From assembly GCF_964204645.1 (NCBI RefSeq), contig NC_134026.1, positions 24,136,650 through 24,200,649 of the forward strand: a stretch of 64,000 nucleotides of DNA, in the 5' to 3' direction. Each line of letters opens with the position of its first letter. Position 1 is the stretch's first letter. Origin of the DNA: Tubulanus polymorphus (Eukaryota; Nemertea; Palaeonemertea; Tubulaniformes; Tubulanidae). Shown here one piece after another: positions 26,401-39,714 of this stretch. The notes beneath the pieces were generated by a model. That model was given only the letters and a program-made list of their open reading frames with translations, was not told the DNA's origin and did not search any database. A program made the position numbers and the translations under genes.

Positions 26401-27169
26401 TCTCCTAATGTTTAAACGCAGGCCCGTGCCGTGGGTAGCGAACAAACCCTCTACAATTTTCAGAACCCTTCAAAAAGTCAGTGTAACAAAATTTGGCTCA
26501 AACTTCTAAGTCAAAGAAATCATTCCTTAAAACTGTTCAATTAGTTGTAAATATTGTTGAATATTGGAGATACATACTATTTGAATTTAATGCCTAAAAC
26601 GTAAAATGAAACGTTTTTCAAGTTTAGGTTATCGAAAAAATTATGTTTTAATAAGAAAGAGCCCCTTTTTCTCAGTGAAATAGTGCCCTCTTTCTTGAAA
26701 TAGAACTGCCCCTCAAAAAGCTTAATATGGGCCTGAAATGTTTATGAAACTAAGTCTTGATTTATTTTTAGGTACATATTATTATCCCAATAATGTATCT
26801 GGTTGTCGTCACATTCTTACTGTTATTCCCCTGGCTTGAGAGTCCAGTCGAGACCATGTGGGGCGTTGTGATGATTTTGTCAGGCTTACCCATTTACCTG
26901 ATATTCATATCGTGGAACTTTAAACCTAAATGCGTCGAGAAATTTGTCTGTAAGTGCCATTACCTTAATGATAGGGCAATATAGAGTTGTGCAATGAAGA
27001 ATATCTCCATTCATATTAACTATCATATAGTACTGGTAACCGAGTTTCTCCCCATCCGTTGCTAAACTGAGAATATATTCGTCTTATTTTTACAGATAAC
27101 ATTACGAAGTACACTCAACTTATATTCTACTGTGTACCGCAGGAAGGCTACGAAGAGAAGCTCGCCTAG
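17484..27169 (+). CDS. L-type amino acid transporter, SLC7 light chain (LAT/y+LAT type)
   Basis: Ten coding exons with consistent phases: 17484-17997, 18474-18599, 18956-19055, 20683-20727, 23080-23203, 24433-24536, 26019-26115, 26239-26388, 26772-26949, 27096-27169, giving 503 residues, the usual size. Exchanges large neutral or cationic amino acids across the plasma membrane as the light chain of a heteromer with an SLC3 (4F2hc-like) partner. TM1 has the substrate-gate motif [10 protein letters not shown]3 follows [15 protein letters not shown], and the unwound TM6 region reads [15 protein letters not shown]. Cys about 156 in the TM3-TM4 loop (FPDC) is at the place of the disulfide to SLC3A2. 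The penultimate cytoplasmic part has [13 protein letters not shown]. The start is the first ATG after a TTTTCAG acceptor. LAT1/2 versus y+LAT cannot be decided from motifs alone. Confidence 0.92.
21029..21556. repeat. MITE-like dispersed repeat, copy 1 (transporter intron)
   Basis: Ends are imperfect inverted repeats (GGTAAAGATCCCC on the left, GTGGATTTTTACC on the right). Internal blocks such as AAAGTTATCACACAGCTC and GCATCGCACACTGAAAT recur in the same order at 60.1-60.6 kb. No coding capacity; superfamily not assigned. Confidence 0.6.
21847..22124. mobile_element. Palindromic Penelope-like remnant with a hammerhead motif in each arm
   Basis: Two 123-bp arms (21847-21969 and 22002-22124) are inverted copies with few differences, around a 32-bp spacer. 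Each arm, read outward from the spacer, has CTGACGA, a stem-loop (GATCTC/GAGATC in the left arm, one mismatch in the right) and GAAACGT, the order of a hammerhead ribozyme core (CUGANGA - stem II - GAAA). Penelope-like elements are known to carry such ribozymes in their pseudo-LTRs. It lies in the fourth intron of the LAT gene. Confidence 0.6.
23565..23903 (+). repeat. Four short repeats built on a GAATTACATTCGTAATG palindrome
   Basis: The block [TC]TGGAATTACATTCGTAATG, followed by GTGT or similar, appears near 23565, 23637, 23807 and 23876. Its core ATTAC-ATTC-GTAAT is a small inverted repeat. Spacing is irregular (about 70, 170 and 70 bp). Nothing known was recognised. Confidence 0.6.
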
Positions 27170-30121
27170 TAATTAGAAGTTGCGCGATGTACATGTATAT
27201 ATAAATTGAATCTCTACGTGCTATATTAAGTAACTATAAGCTTTGCAAGGTGTGTCTGATGAAGATGTTTTGACTAAAGGAGGCAGCACTTTCTACACAC
27301 AGAACAGAGTGATGCCGTTGGTGATAGATGAACATGATGCTTCCATCGTTATTCAAGTTCCTTCAAATTGATGAGAATCCAAATATTTTGAAAAAGTTCC
27401 AATTTCTTCAACTTGGAAGGAAGACAAATTTTTCGCCGCCTTTTTGAAATGGGTCCTTCAGTTGGAATTTGTCCGTCCGTTAGAAATGGCGCTGTATATA
27501 GATATACAGATATATGGGATTATGATTTGTCTTCTTAAAATGGTGGTATGCATAGCTAACAAAACAAGAAATGAAATAACATCAATATTTTCATAGACCA
27601 TTTTTGAAATAAACTCTTAAAACTGCTGTAAATCAACAGCATTTAGAAAACCTTATTCATCTATTTGGGGTTAGTTCATATCTCAGTTGATATTTTGAAC
27701 AGAAATTATATAATCTATACATGGTTTATATTGATGTAAGGCATGGCTCAGAGAAATGTTTTATTAGCACTAGAAAAACTTGAAGGAACATCTTAGATTA
27801 CACGGGTCCTTCTACACAATGGCTGCAACTGTGATCAGTATTATTTGAATTTTATACCTGTTGTGGACACAATACACGATCATTCCTGTTCACTGGAAGA
27901 ACTTATGTTTATATAATACTTCTGTTTACAAAGAAGTGTGGTTCATAGACATATATTAACTAATACATCGTAGGTGATTGTTACTGGGCAAATTCACAGG
28001 AACATTCCTGTCCAGGCAACTCCTAGGGTAAAAGATATTTTCAAGTAGTTGATGGTTAGTTTTTATACTAGAATTCTATATAAGATTGCGTACAGCAAAG
28101 TAGATGCATTTGTAATTATAGGAATTCATCAAGATTATTGTGTGATAACACCTCATTGTTGGTTGGCATCATTCTTACTTGTTAATCATGAGACTTGCAC
28201 TGTAACGATATGTCTAGGATTTGAATTATCTAAGACCTGTGATGCTAGTTCACTTCTGTTGGATCGATTTTAATGAGGGCAATTACTTGTTGCTGATGGT
28301 TTATCAGATATATATGTATCAGCAATTTCGAGTTGTGTTAGTATTCTATTCTATCGAATCATGAGCTGATGAACATTACTGTTCGACCTGTCGGTGAACA
28401 TTCCGTTCATGAGAATTACTGTTGCAGTCATTGAAGTTAGATCGACCGTGGACTCTGGATTGACTAAAAATCATTCCTGAGTAATTTAGTAGTCTTATAT
28501 CAAGGTGGCATATTGATTTACTGAAGTATTTAGGTTTAATCAAAAATTCATCGTCTTTATGAATTTTTGGTTTAATTCATTCTGTTAGAAATATCTGCCA
28601 CATCTCTCCAGACCAGAATCAGGAGAAATGCATTTAAATGCACATGTGATTGGATTGTGGGATTAAACACATGTGCTATGTTTATTTGATTGATAGGAAA
28701 TGTGTCATTAATAGTGTAGTTTTGTAGGAGCTCAAAAATATATGGTATGTCTATTTTACTGAGAGATATGTGTTGACATATTTTGCAGAACAATATTTTT
28801 TAATATCCTGTAAATATGTGAAATCATAATTACGCATTGTGGAATCATTAGAAATTAATTGATTTTGCTGTGATAGAATTATCATCATTGATGGTCTCCG
28901 TAGATGAAGTCGTTATCACGAAGAAATTGTTGCTTTGTTCAATTTTTCAAAGCAAGATCTGTGAAAAATACTAAGGTCTATCCTAATGTTACTAAGTAAG
29001 GCGGAGTCCACTCTGTTACTTTAACTGATTGTTTTAAATGAAAATCTTAAGCTGTAAAGTAGTTGATTCTTCCAAGTATTCTATCAATTTTTCATTTCTT
29101 AAAGGGTTGAATTTTTAATCAGCCAGTGATTATGTTAACCTTTGCCAAATAGTCAAGTATTGTACATTAACAAGTGTCTTCATGAAGTTGTATTGTGAAA
29201 TGTATCCACAACTTCGGATATGGTAGATGTTATCTTTTGATTTTTTCATGCCTTGAAATATTGTTATCATCGTTACACATGTGCGTATCAACGATGAGAT
29301 GAAATTATATTTTAGGATGAACCTGTGATGATAATCTTCGTGCCAATACTTCCTCAATGGATACTTCTCTGGATACTGTGAAAGCGGCTTAAATATTGCT
29401 CTGTAGTTACCGACAATTCGTTTCATTCTGTTATCTTGATTGTTACTTGCAGTATCTGGTATTTATTGCATCTTTTGATGCATTTTTAAGAAACTAAACT
29501 GTCATTTATCTTTGACTTGTAGAGTCAGAGAATAGATTGGCTAGTGACGACTTTAACTTGCTTAGAGCATATCTTTCGTTATGCATAAAATGCAGCGGCA
29601 TGTTTTTGACACATTATTTGGGAGGTACCTCAACTCATCATGGCTAATGCATGTTACATTTAAATTTTGTATCATGTTTGTTAAAAAACAATTTTTGCTC
29701 AAATTGCTTCTAAATATGTGGTAGCCATATTTTTGTAATTTTGGTCATTGTTTTTTGAGCTCAGGGTTAAACATTAACTTGTAGTATATTACCAGATTCT
29801 GCATCTGGATATACCCGATCTCCTATCATATTCTACAACAGACTAAATGCTTATCCGATGATACATGTACTGTTTGTGAAAGCTTTATGTCAATGTCGCT
29901 CAGTTTTACGTGAACAATCAGAGCTTTTATCAAATCAGTGCAGTATTATAAAATATATCGAAAATAAGTGTTCTATTGAGACAGTTTATATATATATTAT
30001 GTAGATTGTATTGTATAACTGACATTGTTCACCATAAATCAAACATGCACGGCCTATCGTATTTTATTTTATTTGTGGAAGTGTATATGGTTGATTGACT
30101 ACATTTTCTGTGTGAAATAAA
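27170..30121 (+). other. Probable 3' UTR of the LAT transporter
   Basis: A 2.9-kb stretch with only short, motif-free frames runs from the transporter stop to AATAAA at 30116-30121, the first signal followed by a change to different sequence. The region between 30.1 kb and the RPS7 stop codon shows nothing recognisable. Confidence 0.5.
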
Positions 30122-30875
30122 AATTGTGAAGTAATGCAAAGTTAAATTGAAATTTTAACATTGGTTTTCATGTAAGCATTCTCAGAGTTTGTCATGCACA
30201 TTCCCTTGTTCATAACATCATCCTTTTCTGATAAGGCTTCCCGTTTGTTCAGGACCTCACTTCCGGAAAATGAATTTAACAACGGACTTGCTCATTTTAC
30301 CTCCTGGCATTCAAAAGTGGTAATCTTCTGTGCCAACTGTCAATTAAAACCCTGAGCCCTTACCTCAAGGATAGACACTTATCCACATTATTTAGTTAAA
30401 GCGTTGTCACTATCAAATCTCTACTTCAATGTTACAATATGAAGAACATTAGTGCATCCGCTGTCAGAACCCCGACGTACGTGAAAATGGTAGAAAGTGG
30501 TTAGCGTCTCTTGCCCGGCTTCCCTCTTGCCAACGCTGTAGTGGTATTATGTTCAACAATGAAATTTCATGATTTAGGGTGGATTGAAAATACCAAACGT
30601 ATCGTGAAAGTGTCATATGCCCGAGGAGGAGGTTCAACGTAACAATTGACCGCCGCATTAGACTTCACATGATCTTATAATGGGGTTTTGGTTGTGGGCT
30701 GCATAAGCTTGAACAAACCTTCACCAAGGAAACTACATTTCACAGGACAAGAATATTTCAAATTCCATGACGAGTGCGCACCACCACCACCGAGAGGAGA
30801 TATGACCTTTTTCAAAACAAAAACTAACTTCTATTTCTTGTGTTGGCAATAATTATTTAACCTCTTTTACACATC

Positions 30876-32310
30876 TTACAATACGTAATCGGGGAATTCG
30901 AAAACGACCTCTTTTCCCGTCAGTTTCTTGTATACAGCCGTAAATGTTTCCAACTGAAAGATTAATGATTGAAAAAATACCGTTACAATTTTTTCATCAA
31001 AACGAAGACCACCAAGAATCTAGCGCGCAAATCAACGTTAGTACCTTGTGTTCGATATTGGTTTGCTGGTTTTTGTCGAGGTGTACTTTAATAAGCCGTG
31101 AACCATCCAATTTGATTCTGATTCGTTTGCCTACAATCTCTGCCGGGTAGCACAAGTCCTCGAGGATGTTATCGTGGACACTGGTTAATGTTCGGCTGAA
31201 AATAACGACAAACGCAATAAAGCAACATTCATAAAGATTTTATGCAACGGCACTAGAAAGTAGTAATAAATACATGTCAATTGTTTCTACTGCAACACAT
31301 GATCGTCAACCATATGTCATACAATTGAGAAACGATTTGTTTCATGTAGTCCAAAAGCGAAACTTGATGAGTTTGAGTTAGAACTCATCCAGTATTAGAA
31401 TGGACAAATTTCTATATAGTCAACACCGGATATACAACCCCCTGATTAGCCACCGCCCCTGTCTGATGTTGGGCTTCTGAACATCTGTGTTTCATCTCAG
31501 AATTTATCTAAATTAATCCCCGTGCGATATACCCGTGCCATATTCCAATTAGCAAGGCACACTTTTAACATTGATTTTTGTTACCAAACAAATCTGTAGT
31601 TGATAATAATATGGTTAAGTCTATCAGGATGAAATGGCATAGAGAAAAGGCTTTTTACCTCCTGGGTCGCTTCTGTTTGCTATTATTGGTGCTTTTTCTG
31701 GTTGGTTTCGCTAAAATACGTCGCTGAAAACATACAAAAGAATTCAATAAATTTGAAAATTTATTTTTTTGATAACCCATGAAAAATAATCTTGTTTATC
31801 TGTTTTTCTTACCTGAGCAACAAAAACTACATGTTTACCGCTGAACTTCTTTTCCAGTTCCCTGACTAATCTGGTCTGGATTTTCTGGTAGGCCCGCAGT
31901 TGTGGGACAGGTACGAAGATGATGATCGCCTTTTTGCCGGCAATATCAATTTCCTGAATGAAACAAAAGCAATCAGCATTTGTCGTTTTAACTGGCTTTC
32001 AAAATAACTGGACACTTTTAATCATGATTAGCTTCTATAGCCTGCTGACAATACCTTAGCTCCAGTAATGAATAATTCACGGAGTTGTGCTTTCAAATCA
32101 CTGTTCATTTCAAGATCCAGAAGAGCCTAGAAGAAATATTTTGAAAAAAGATTCTTTATCATGCCTAATAAACCCATCAGAAATTCAAAATACATCTTCG
32201 GTTAACATTTCAAGTGAGAAAAGGTTTACCTGAGAAATAGAGGATTCAAATTCATCAGGTTTCCTGGTAGTGCCCGCAGGCTTAACGATTTTGGCGCTTG
32301 CCGAGTACAT
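30876..32310 (-). CDS. RPS7: 40S ribosomal protein eS7 (RPS7)
   Basis: Component of the small ribosomal subunit. Coding exons 32310-32230, 32126-32055, 31953-31813, 31723-31659, 31195-31045, 30953-30876; phases agree and give 195 residues against a recalled 194 in human. The N-terminus reads [11 protein letters not shown]; the core contains [35 protein letters not shown], a basic RKS...KQKRPRSR stretch, and [20 protein letters not shown]; the C-terminus is FEFPDYVL. The ATG sits directly after a TTTTAG acceptor. A non-coding first exon begins with a pyrimidine tract near 32.88 kb. Head to head with RNASEH1. Confidence 0.97.
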
Positions 32311-32847
32311 CTAAAATTAGGATATAAAACATATATTCAATCAATATCAGGAAGGCTTATGTCATAAAATGAACAGACCTATATAGGCCAAACAGAAAAT
32401 GAATATCTCAAAAATGATACAAATTGATATTGTCGATTGATAATGATGGCGAATGAAATTTTGGTTTTGAAACAGACAGGAAGAAGATATTGAAATCAGT
32501 AGAGGAAGTGATTCTTTTGAGGAGACTGCTGGAAGTTCAGAGGCAAGCATAAAAACTAGACCACAGAAGCGAAGTGTAAGTTACTCTTTCAGGGCCAAAA
32601 ACCAAACATCTATTTGTGAGAATCTAATTCTGATACTTTCGTGAAGGTTTTTTGAACATTTCATCGCGACAGCTGAAAATCTAGTTGGACAATCGGTGTT
32701 TCAAACTGTTTTATCGCATCGATCGACGCAATTTTCCAATTTGTAATAAACCTAAATGTTTCTGTTTTTCAGCCTACTTTGTTAGTTTGTAATTAAATCT
32801 TAATGGTAAAGTGCAAAAAGGTATTTTTTTGCAAATATTTCACAAAC

Positions 32848-32886
32848 CTTGTACACTTTCACGACGCCGGAAGTAGAAGAGGCAAA
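32848..32886 (-). promoter_or_regulatory. RPS7 first (non-coding) exon with 5'TOP-like tract
   Basis: On the minus strand a pyrimidine-rich CTCTTCTACTTCC leads to an AAG|GTTTGT donor at 32848/32847. A 5' terminal oligopyrimidine start is typical of ribosomal-protein mRNAs and couples their translation to TOR signalling. The exact transcription start is inferred. Confidence 0.6.
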
Positions 32887-32889
32887 TAG

Positions 32890-33160
32890 TCTCGTAATTT
32901 GTTACAATATGATATACCTTGGTTTTAAGAATCGAATAAACCCTAATGTACTACTAATGAAATGCCAATTTATTGTAGATTTCTATATTTTTCAATCATA
33001 TGAACGAAGATGACTGGATTATGTGGAATAATTTGAGTAAATATCTTCATTAGCGAGATTAATTGACCACATGATATACAAAATGGCGGCGCGTTGAACC
33101 CTATATTAATAATTTAAGTGTCGATAATTTGAAAGAGCCCGTCTGTCCTGCAGCATGTAA
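32890..33160. promoter_or_regulatory. Divergent RPS7/RNASEH1 promoter with YY1-like motif
   Basis: Fewer than 280 bp separate the RPS7 5'TOP tract from the RNase H1 start. It contains AAAATGGCGGC at 33080-33090, a near-consensus YY1 core-promoter element. No TATA box fits either gene. Confidence 0.6.
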
Positions 33161-33215
33161 TATGCTCAAATATTTTCAGAGAAATTCTCTTCATACATTT
33201 ATTTGGTTGAAAATG
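33155..33215 (+). promoter_or_regulatory. RNase H1 alternative starts with an ATG-TAA minimal uORF
   Basis: 33155-33160 reads ATG TAA; one base later comes the first in-frame ATG (33162-33164), and 51 nt downstream the second in-frame ATG (33213-33215). The second has the stronger context (A at -3, G at +4); the first has A at -3 and C at +4. This matches the vertebrate arrangement in which a uORF and two starts set mitochondrial versus nuclear amounts. Confidence 0.6.
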
Positions 33216-35194
33216 GTTTACTACGCCGTCCGTGTTGGTCGAACACCAGGTATATATCATTCTTGGTAAGTATTTCTTTTTTAATTTTAGCATGTGTGCT
33301 GTGAGTGTAAAGACAAAGTATTAAACCAAACTGAGAAGGAAGTGGAAATGGTTCTATAATGCCTTGTTGTGCCGTTTGCAAACTATGAACATAATTCCGT
33401 CAATGAATTTTTACTATTTTTTTAGGGCAGAATGTGAAGCTCAAATAAAAGCATATCCAAAAGCGCGGTTCAAAAAATTCAAATGCCAGAATCAAGCTCA
33501 AGAATTTATTCGTCAAACAGCCGGTGAAATCGATGGAGAATCCAAAATAGATGTGGATGAGTCAGAAGAGAATGGTACCGTTATTCATCAATTCATCAAA
33601 CCACCATGTTATCCTCTAGGCGAAAATTATAAACCTGAAAAGTGTTTGCAGTCAATATCGACCAATAAAGCACATAAAAGGAAAAGTGTGTATTCTAAAC
33701 AAAAGCATTTTTGTTTTGATTATGGTACAAATCATTCATCGCTGTAATTCTCATTACAGATGAATTGCCGATAATGATCTCAGATGATGATGATGATGAG
33801 TTGTTAGGGCACGCTCTTGATGTGTCACAAGCTGAAACATTGAATTCATCCACATCCAATAAAAACAGTCATGCTGCACCATCTGAAGCTGATCGAAATC
33901 TCATAGTCGATGCCTGTCAAATGGCGGAGAAACTGAATGAAACTGCTAAACATTTAAACAAGACTGCTCTGCAGCTTAAAGACACCGCTAAGGAACTATT
34001 GAACCATGTGTCAACACTGAATTCAAAGTTCAATATTTGTAATAGTTCGATTCTGTCTAGTTCGAAACGTAAGAAGTTATCTGGTGATTCAGTAAATGAA
34101 AGCCATAGATTCATGTCTAATGATACAGGTAAGTTATTAATTAGTTCTACCAATTTAAGAGGACTGTCAAACCACAACTCTACCCTGGCTTGAATCCCTG
34201 TCGAGGGAAGATGGTTGCGTTTAGGTTTAAGCTAGGGTAGAAAAGGTTGAATTTGTTCTCATTACAAAATTGATTTCTAGCCAAAGCATAACAACACAAA
34301 ACTTGAAATTGTCCTCGATAAAACCTTTTTTTTAAGGATTCAATATGACTGGAAGTGCTGTTATTGTTTATACTGATGGTGCTTGTTCTTCCAATGGTAA
34401 AAAAGGAGCAGCTGCCGGTATTGGTGTATATTGGGGTGAAGGTCATCCAATGTAAGCAAACTTGGATGAAATTTCGTTCCTTTGTTTCCTACCAAATTTC
34501 CATTTCCCAATAAAATTTTCGTCATTGTGAATTGCCAGGAATGTTAGTGAAAGATTACCAGGAAGGCAAACAAACAACAGAGCTGAGATTCATGTAAGTT
34601 GGTCAATTATCTATTACTACAGATTCCTAAGTAAATAAGAGATGATTACGTGTTTTGTATCCAAAATTTTCTTTCAGGCAGCAGTTAAAGCTATCAAACA
34701 GGCAAAATCTATGAATAAACTGAGTGTCAAGTTACATACAGACAGTCAATTTCTCATAAATTGTAAGTTTGAAACAATTATTGATCTGGTAGTACAACCA
34801 AATCTGAAGTTTCTTTTGATCAATTATTAATTCACGATACATGGTAGTTTTTGCATTATTTTCTACCCTTAGTTTGGTTTTATTCAAATATATTTCTAGC
34901 TGTTACAAAATGGATGAAAAACTGGAAAAGAAATGGCTGGAAACTTGCTTCTGGTGAGCCTGTTGTAAATCGTGAAGATTTTGAAGCGCTTGACCTTGCC
35001 ATGTGTGGCATGAATATTCAATGGGTATGTTGCAGAAAATAAGGCCTCCATTCTGATAAGAGTGTTTGTTGCATTGTACAAACTATCCATATTTGTTATA
35101 GGTTCATGTTCGGGGACATGCTGGGATACTGGGTAACGAAGAAGCCGATCGCCTTGCTAATGCAGGAGCAAAGAAGAATGAAATTATACTATGA
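33162..35194 (+). CDS. RNASEH1: Ribonuclease H1
   Basis: Cleaves RNA in RNA-DNA hybrids in nucleus and mitochondria. Exons 33162-33265, 33426-33685, 33760-34128, 34337-34451, 34539-34593, 34678-34762, 34900-35024, 35102-35194; phases agree and give 401 residues from the first ATG, or 384 from the second (33213). Residues about 19-63 are the hybrid-binding domain ([16 protein letters not shown]...KARFKKF), then a long acidic/serine-rich connector, then the RNase H fold. Catalytic Asp258, Glu299, Asp323 and Asp387 have the same spacing (41, 24, 64) as recalled for human; His377 (RGHAG) is ten before the last Asp. The 17 residues before Met18 lack acidic residues and contain Lys, Arg, His and hydrophobics, a plausible mitochondrial presequence. 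Exon 2 uses a weak GTGTGT donor. AATAAA follows at 35325-35330. Confidence 0.95.
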
Positions 35195-37502
35195 AAACGT
35201 ATTCCATGGTTCAATGGTACATGTTAGATCAGATATTTTCTTGTTGACAGAAGTAACAACAATCAGTAAAAACTGAGTTCTTTTCATGAGAAATGTTTGA
35301 CACTCTTTTCTTTTGTATTTTTATAATAAAATGGTATCCAAGTCTTTGCATATTGTGTTGCCTTGCATGCATTTAAAGTTGTAAATAAATCAAAGTTTTG
35401 TTTCTATTTCAATACATTTGCATGTTTTGGTGTTTTTTATCTGCTCTGAAGACTCAGCACTGTGTGGAGATGATGGAAATGACATGAATCATTTCAACAG
35501 ATTTTGATTGAATGCACCGGTAGGCTTTTCATATACATGTATACATATCCCCAAGGTTTGCTTTACTAAAATGTGCTTACGAGATATTACAACTTGTGTC
35601 AAATGCATCAAATTTTCATATAACTAGCATTGAATTAACCTTACGCAACTGTGTTTCAGCTCCATCATAGCACCATTAATTTGAGCCAACTAACAGATAA
35701 GTGTATGTCCATATACAAAATTTATTGAATTAGATATCTTATACACTATAGGTGTTGCACAACTCGGGCTACTTGGTCTATGATTGAAATGGATCAATAA
35801 TAGTAGTCATTCAAGACTAATGAAATTCACCAAATTGTCCATGTAGAAAGAAAACTTAAACATATATTGGTACTGCTTATATAAATCAGTAAAATTTAAC
35901 TGGAATTCTAGACCTGAATATACTTTAGTTACCCAGATTAATTAAGCATGTTTGACATCTACACGACATGTAGAAATGACATACATCATGGTATACAACC
36001 TTTTTCGTTGACAAACAAAAAAAAAACGTTCTTATTTGTGATTATAATTTTTGTTATGGTTTTAGCAATACAGACATGTACATTTCCATAAATCATTCTA
36101 TTTTTGCTTCATGCACTTGGGTGACTGATCCAAGGCATTTCATGTACGAAATAACAGAAATTGCATATATATGTACGAAAGACCAAAAGAGAAAAGACCC
36201 TTCGCATGCTCTAGTTTTAAGGGAGTGAAGTGGTCATAAATATGAAAAATAATCTAGGATAAATTGGATATTTGAAGGGTAAGCATAACACTTTTTGCCA
36301 ATACCAGGTAAATTGCACTTTCAAGACAAGGCTATTTACTGGTATAGTGCCATCTACTGTCATAATTATCCAATGACTGGAAACATTCACACAACACATG
36401 AACAGCAAAAATCCCTGATAATACAATAACTTTACATATACGTATGTTCAGAGTACCATAGATTTTGAAGCAGCAATATGATACAAGTCCAAATGGTTTT
36501 TTTATGAATCTAAGTTCCATTCAAGTCTCAGCCCAACAGATATCATATCGGACTAAAGATTATATCTAAAATCAGCGATAGCTATCGAGACAATTTCTTT
36601 CAGATTAAAAATCCTGAACGAAGTATCGAACATCTTGATACATTTTGGTAACTTTCTTTAAATGTCAGTACAATAAGCAATAAAGGTTAACTATAGTAAT
36701 ATCGAGTCCATCAATAAATAAGTAGGTAGTGTTGAACAATGTTATTTATTTTCAATTAAAAGAGTAACTCAAAATTTACATTAGGTATGCGTAATAAGTT
36801 CTGAAGCGAAGTACAAAATGTTACTAGAAGATTTTAATGGTAATGAAGAAAAAAAACCCAATGGATTGATACACACACAAATTGTTTTTGACAATATCTA
36901 AGTATTTCATAACCGTTCTTTAAAAGTAAATATGCACCTAGAAAATGTCTACCAGTACAAATTAGAAACAGAAACCAGAGCGATGTTTTCATGTACGGTA
37001 ATCATTCTTTTGCCAATTTTCTCTTTTGCTATAAGGGGACAGTGGTTTGGTTTGCCTTTAAGTTTCATAAAAAATCCTGCATTTCCTAATCCTTTTACTA
37101 ATATCCTGTTCAGTTAAATCAACGTCAATCGGCTCAGCACAGGAATTTAATACACAGTTTTCAGAATCATAACAACAAGATAGAAACAACTACTTAATAG
37201 ACTTTTTTCATCATATCATTTTATCACTGGCATTAACGTTGATCTTATACCGGTATAACCACTAAACATGACAGCAGCATTTACAAAGCTTGAATTAATG
37301 ATAAAAACAATTCAAAACTTCATACACGTGCAAAGCTATTATCAAGAGTTTATAAGTTCACACCAATTCTAACATGACAAATATTTTTTTTCAACTGTCA
37401 CTTTATGCAGACTATATCTTCGCAGTAACAATTTCAATAAATCGTTAAGGATACCAAGCTTTCGTCTTTAAATTAAATTAAAACTATAAATACGCATCGA
37501 GA
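35195..37502. other. 3' regions of RNASEH1 and ELOC (convergent)
   Basis: RNASEH1 ends with AATAAA at 35325-35330. The rest, up to the ELOC stop, is AT-rich with no coding features; a reverse-strand AATAAA at 36745-36750 could end the ELOC transcript, implying a 3' UTR of about 750 nt. Confidence 0.45.
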
Positions 37503-38699
<1,197 letters not shown>

Positions 38700-38745
38700 T
38701 CATGCATTCCACAAAGATAGTTCCAAGATATAGTGATTACTAATA

Positions 38746-39556
38746 CAGTCAAACTCGGTTAAGTCATCATCGTTTTATTCGTCATTTTGTTTAAGTAGTC
38801 AGTTTTTGTAAGAACGAAATATATTCTTCATTATTCCAAAGAAAATTCTGTGGTTAATTCGTCTCTTATAAGTCGTCATTTTGTTTAAATCGTCGTTGTA
38901 ATGTCGGTAAAATTAGTCAATTTCCACGTAAAATGCCTCGGTTAACTCGTCGCGGGAAATTTTCTGAATGCTACTGTAATCAATACATTCCAATATACAT
39001 ATATTGGGGCCTGCTGCTTTTTATTTATTTCTCTTGATATTCTTCCCACCTTGATATTGGAGTGTCTATAGCACTGCCTTCTTGAAATTTACCAATAAAT
39101 GACCGGGGGAAAAAAGATACGGTAGTTTTCAATTTTATTTTGTTCTCCCCTTTAAATTCTTTTGATAAAAATACCCTAATGCCAAAAGAAAAACTATTCA
39201 CTGAGGACACTCTTTAAATAAATACGAATTACACACGGCTGCACTGAGTCACCCATCAAGATCCGAGCCCCGATTAACGTTGCTTAACTTCTAATGGTTA
39301 ACCGCTTGCATACGATGTTTACTGTCATATTATTCTGACATCGTCGAGGATTTACATGAACCGGGAGAGATATTCATGGATTTTCACAAGCTCAGGGGTG
39401 TTTTAAGTAAATATTCTGGATGGATGAGTACCATTTTATCCATATTAAGTGTTTTGGGGAACATTGAAAAATTATCACATAGGCCTAACTCGTCACTTGG
39501 ATAAGTCGTCGTTTCAGTATCGGTCCCCCGGACGACGACTTAACCGAGTTTGACTG
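38746..39556. mobile_element. Non-autonomous pogo/Tigger-like DNA transposon with 5S-like insert
   Basis: 811 bp flanked by TA on both sides (38744-38745 and 39557-39558), with terminal inverted repeats CAGTCAAACTCGGTTAAGTC and its complement. TA target and CAGT termini fit the Tc1/mariner superfamily, pogo/Tigger branch. Internal GTCATTTTGTTTAA motifs recur near the left end. No transposase frame. It sits upstream of the ELOC coding exon, probably in intron 1. Confidence 0.75.
39232..39312 (-). other. 5S rRNA-like sequence inside the pogo-like element
   Basis: On the minus strand AAGTTAAGCAACG resembles 5S box A, followed after about 20 nt by CGGATCTTGATGGGTGACT, resembling the intermediate element and box C (TTGGATGGGAGACC). 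The upstream half of 5S is not recognisable. It is likely a decayed 5S pseudogene or a 5S-derived SINE promoter. Confidence 0.5.
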
Positions 39557-39714
39557 TAATTGCAGTATTAAAGTGCAGGGAGATAGTTTCACTACAGGGC
39601 CTATGTTTCAACTTCGGCATACAGTGACAGTGGGAAGGTGACCTAACTAAAACTGTAGTTCACACAACCACAATGTGGCAATCGGCCTAGTACATAAAAC
39701 AAAATCGTCTAACA

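Noticed and set aside
31196..31658. Possible snoRNA in an RPS7 intron
   Set aside because: Ribosomal-protein introns often host snoRNAs, but no C/D box pair or H-ACA box set with correct spacing was found on the coding strand.
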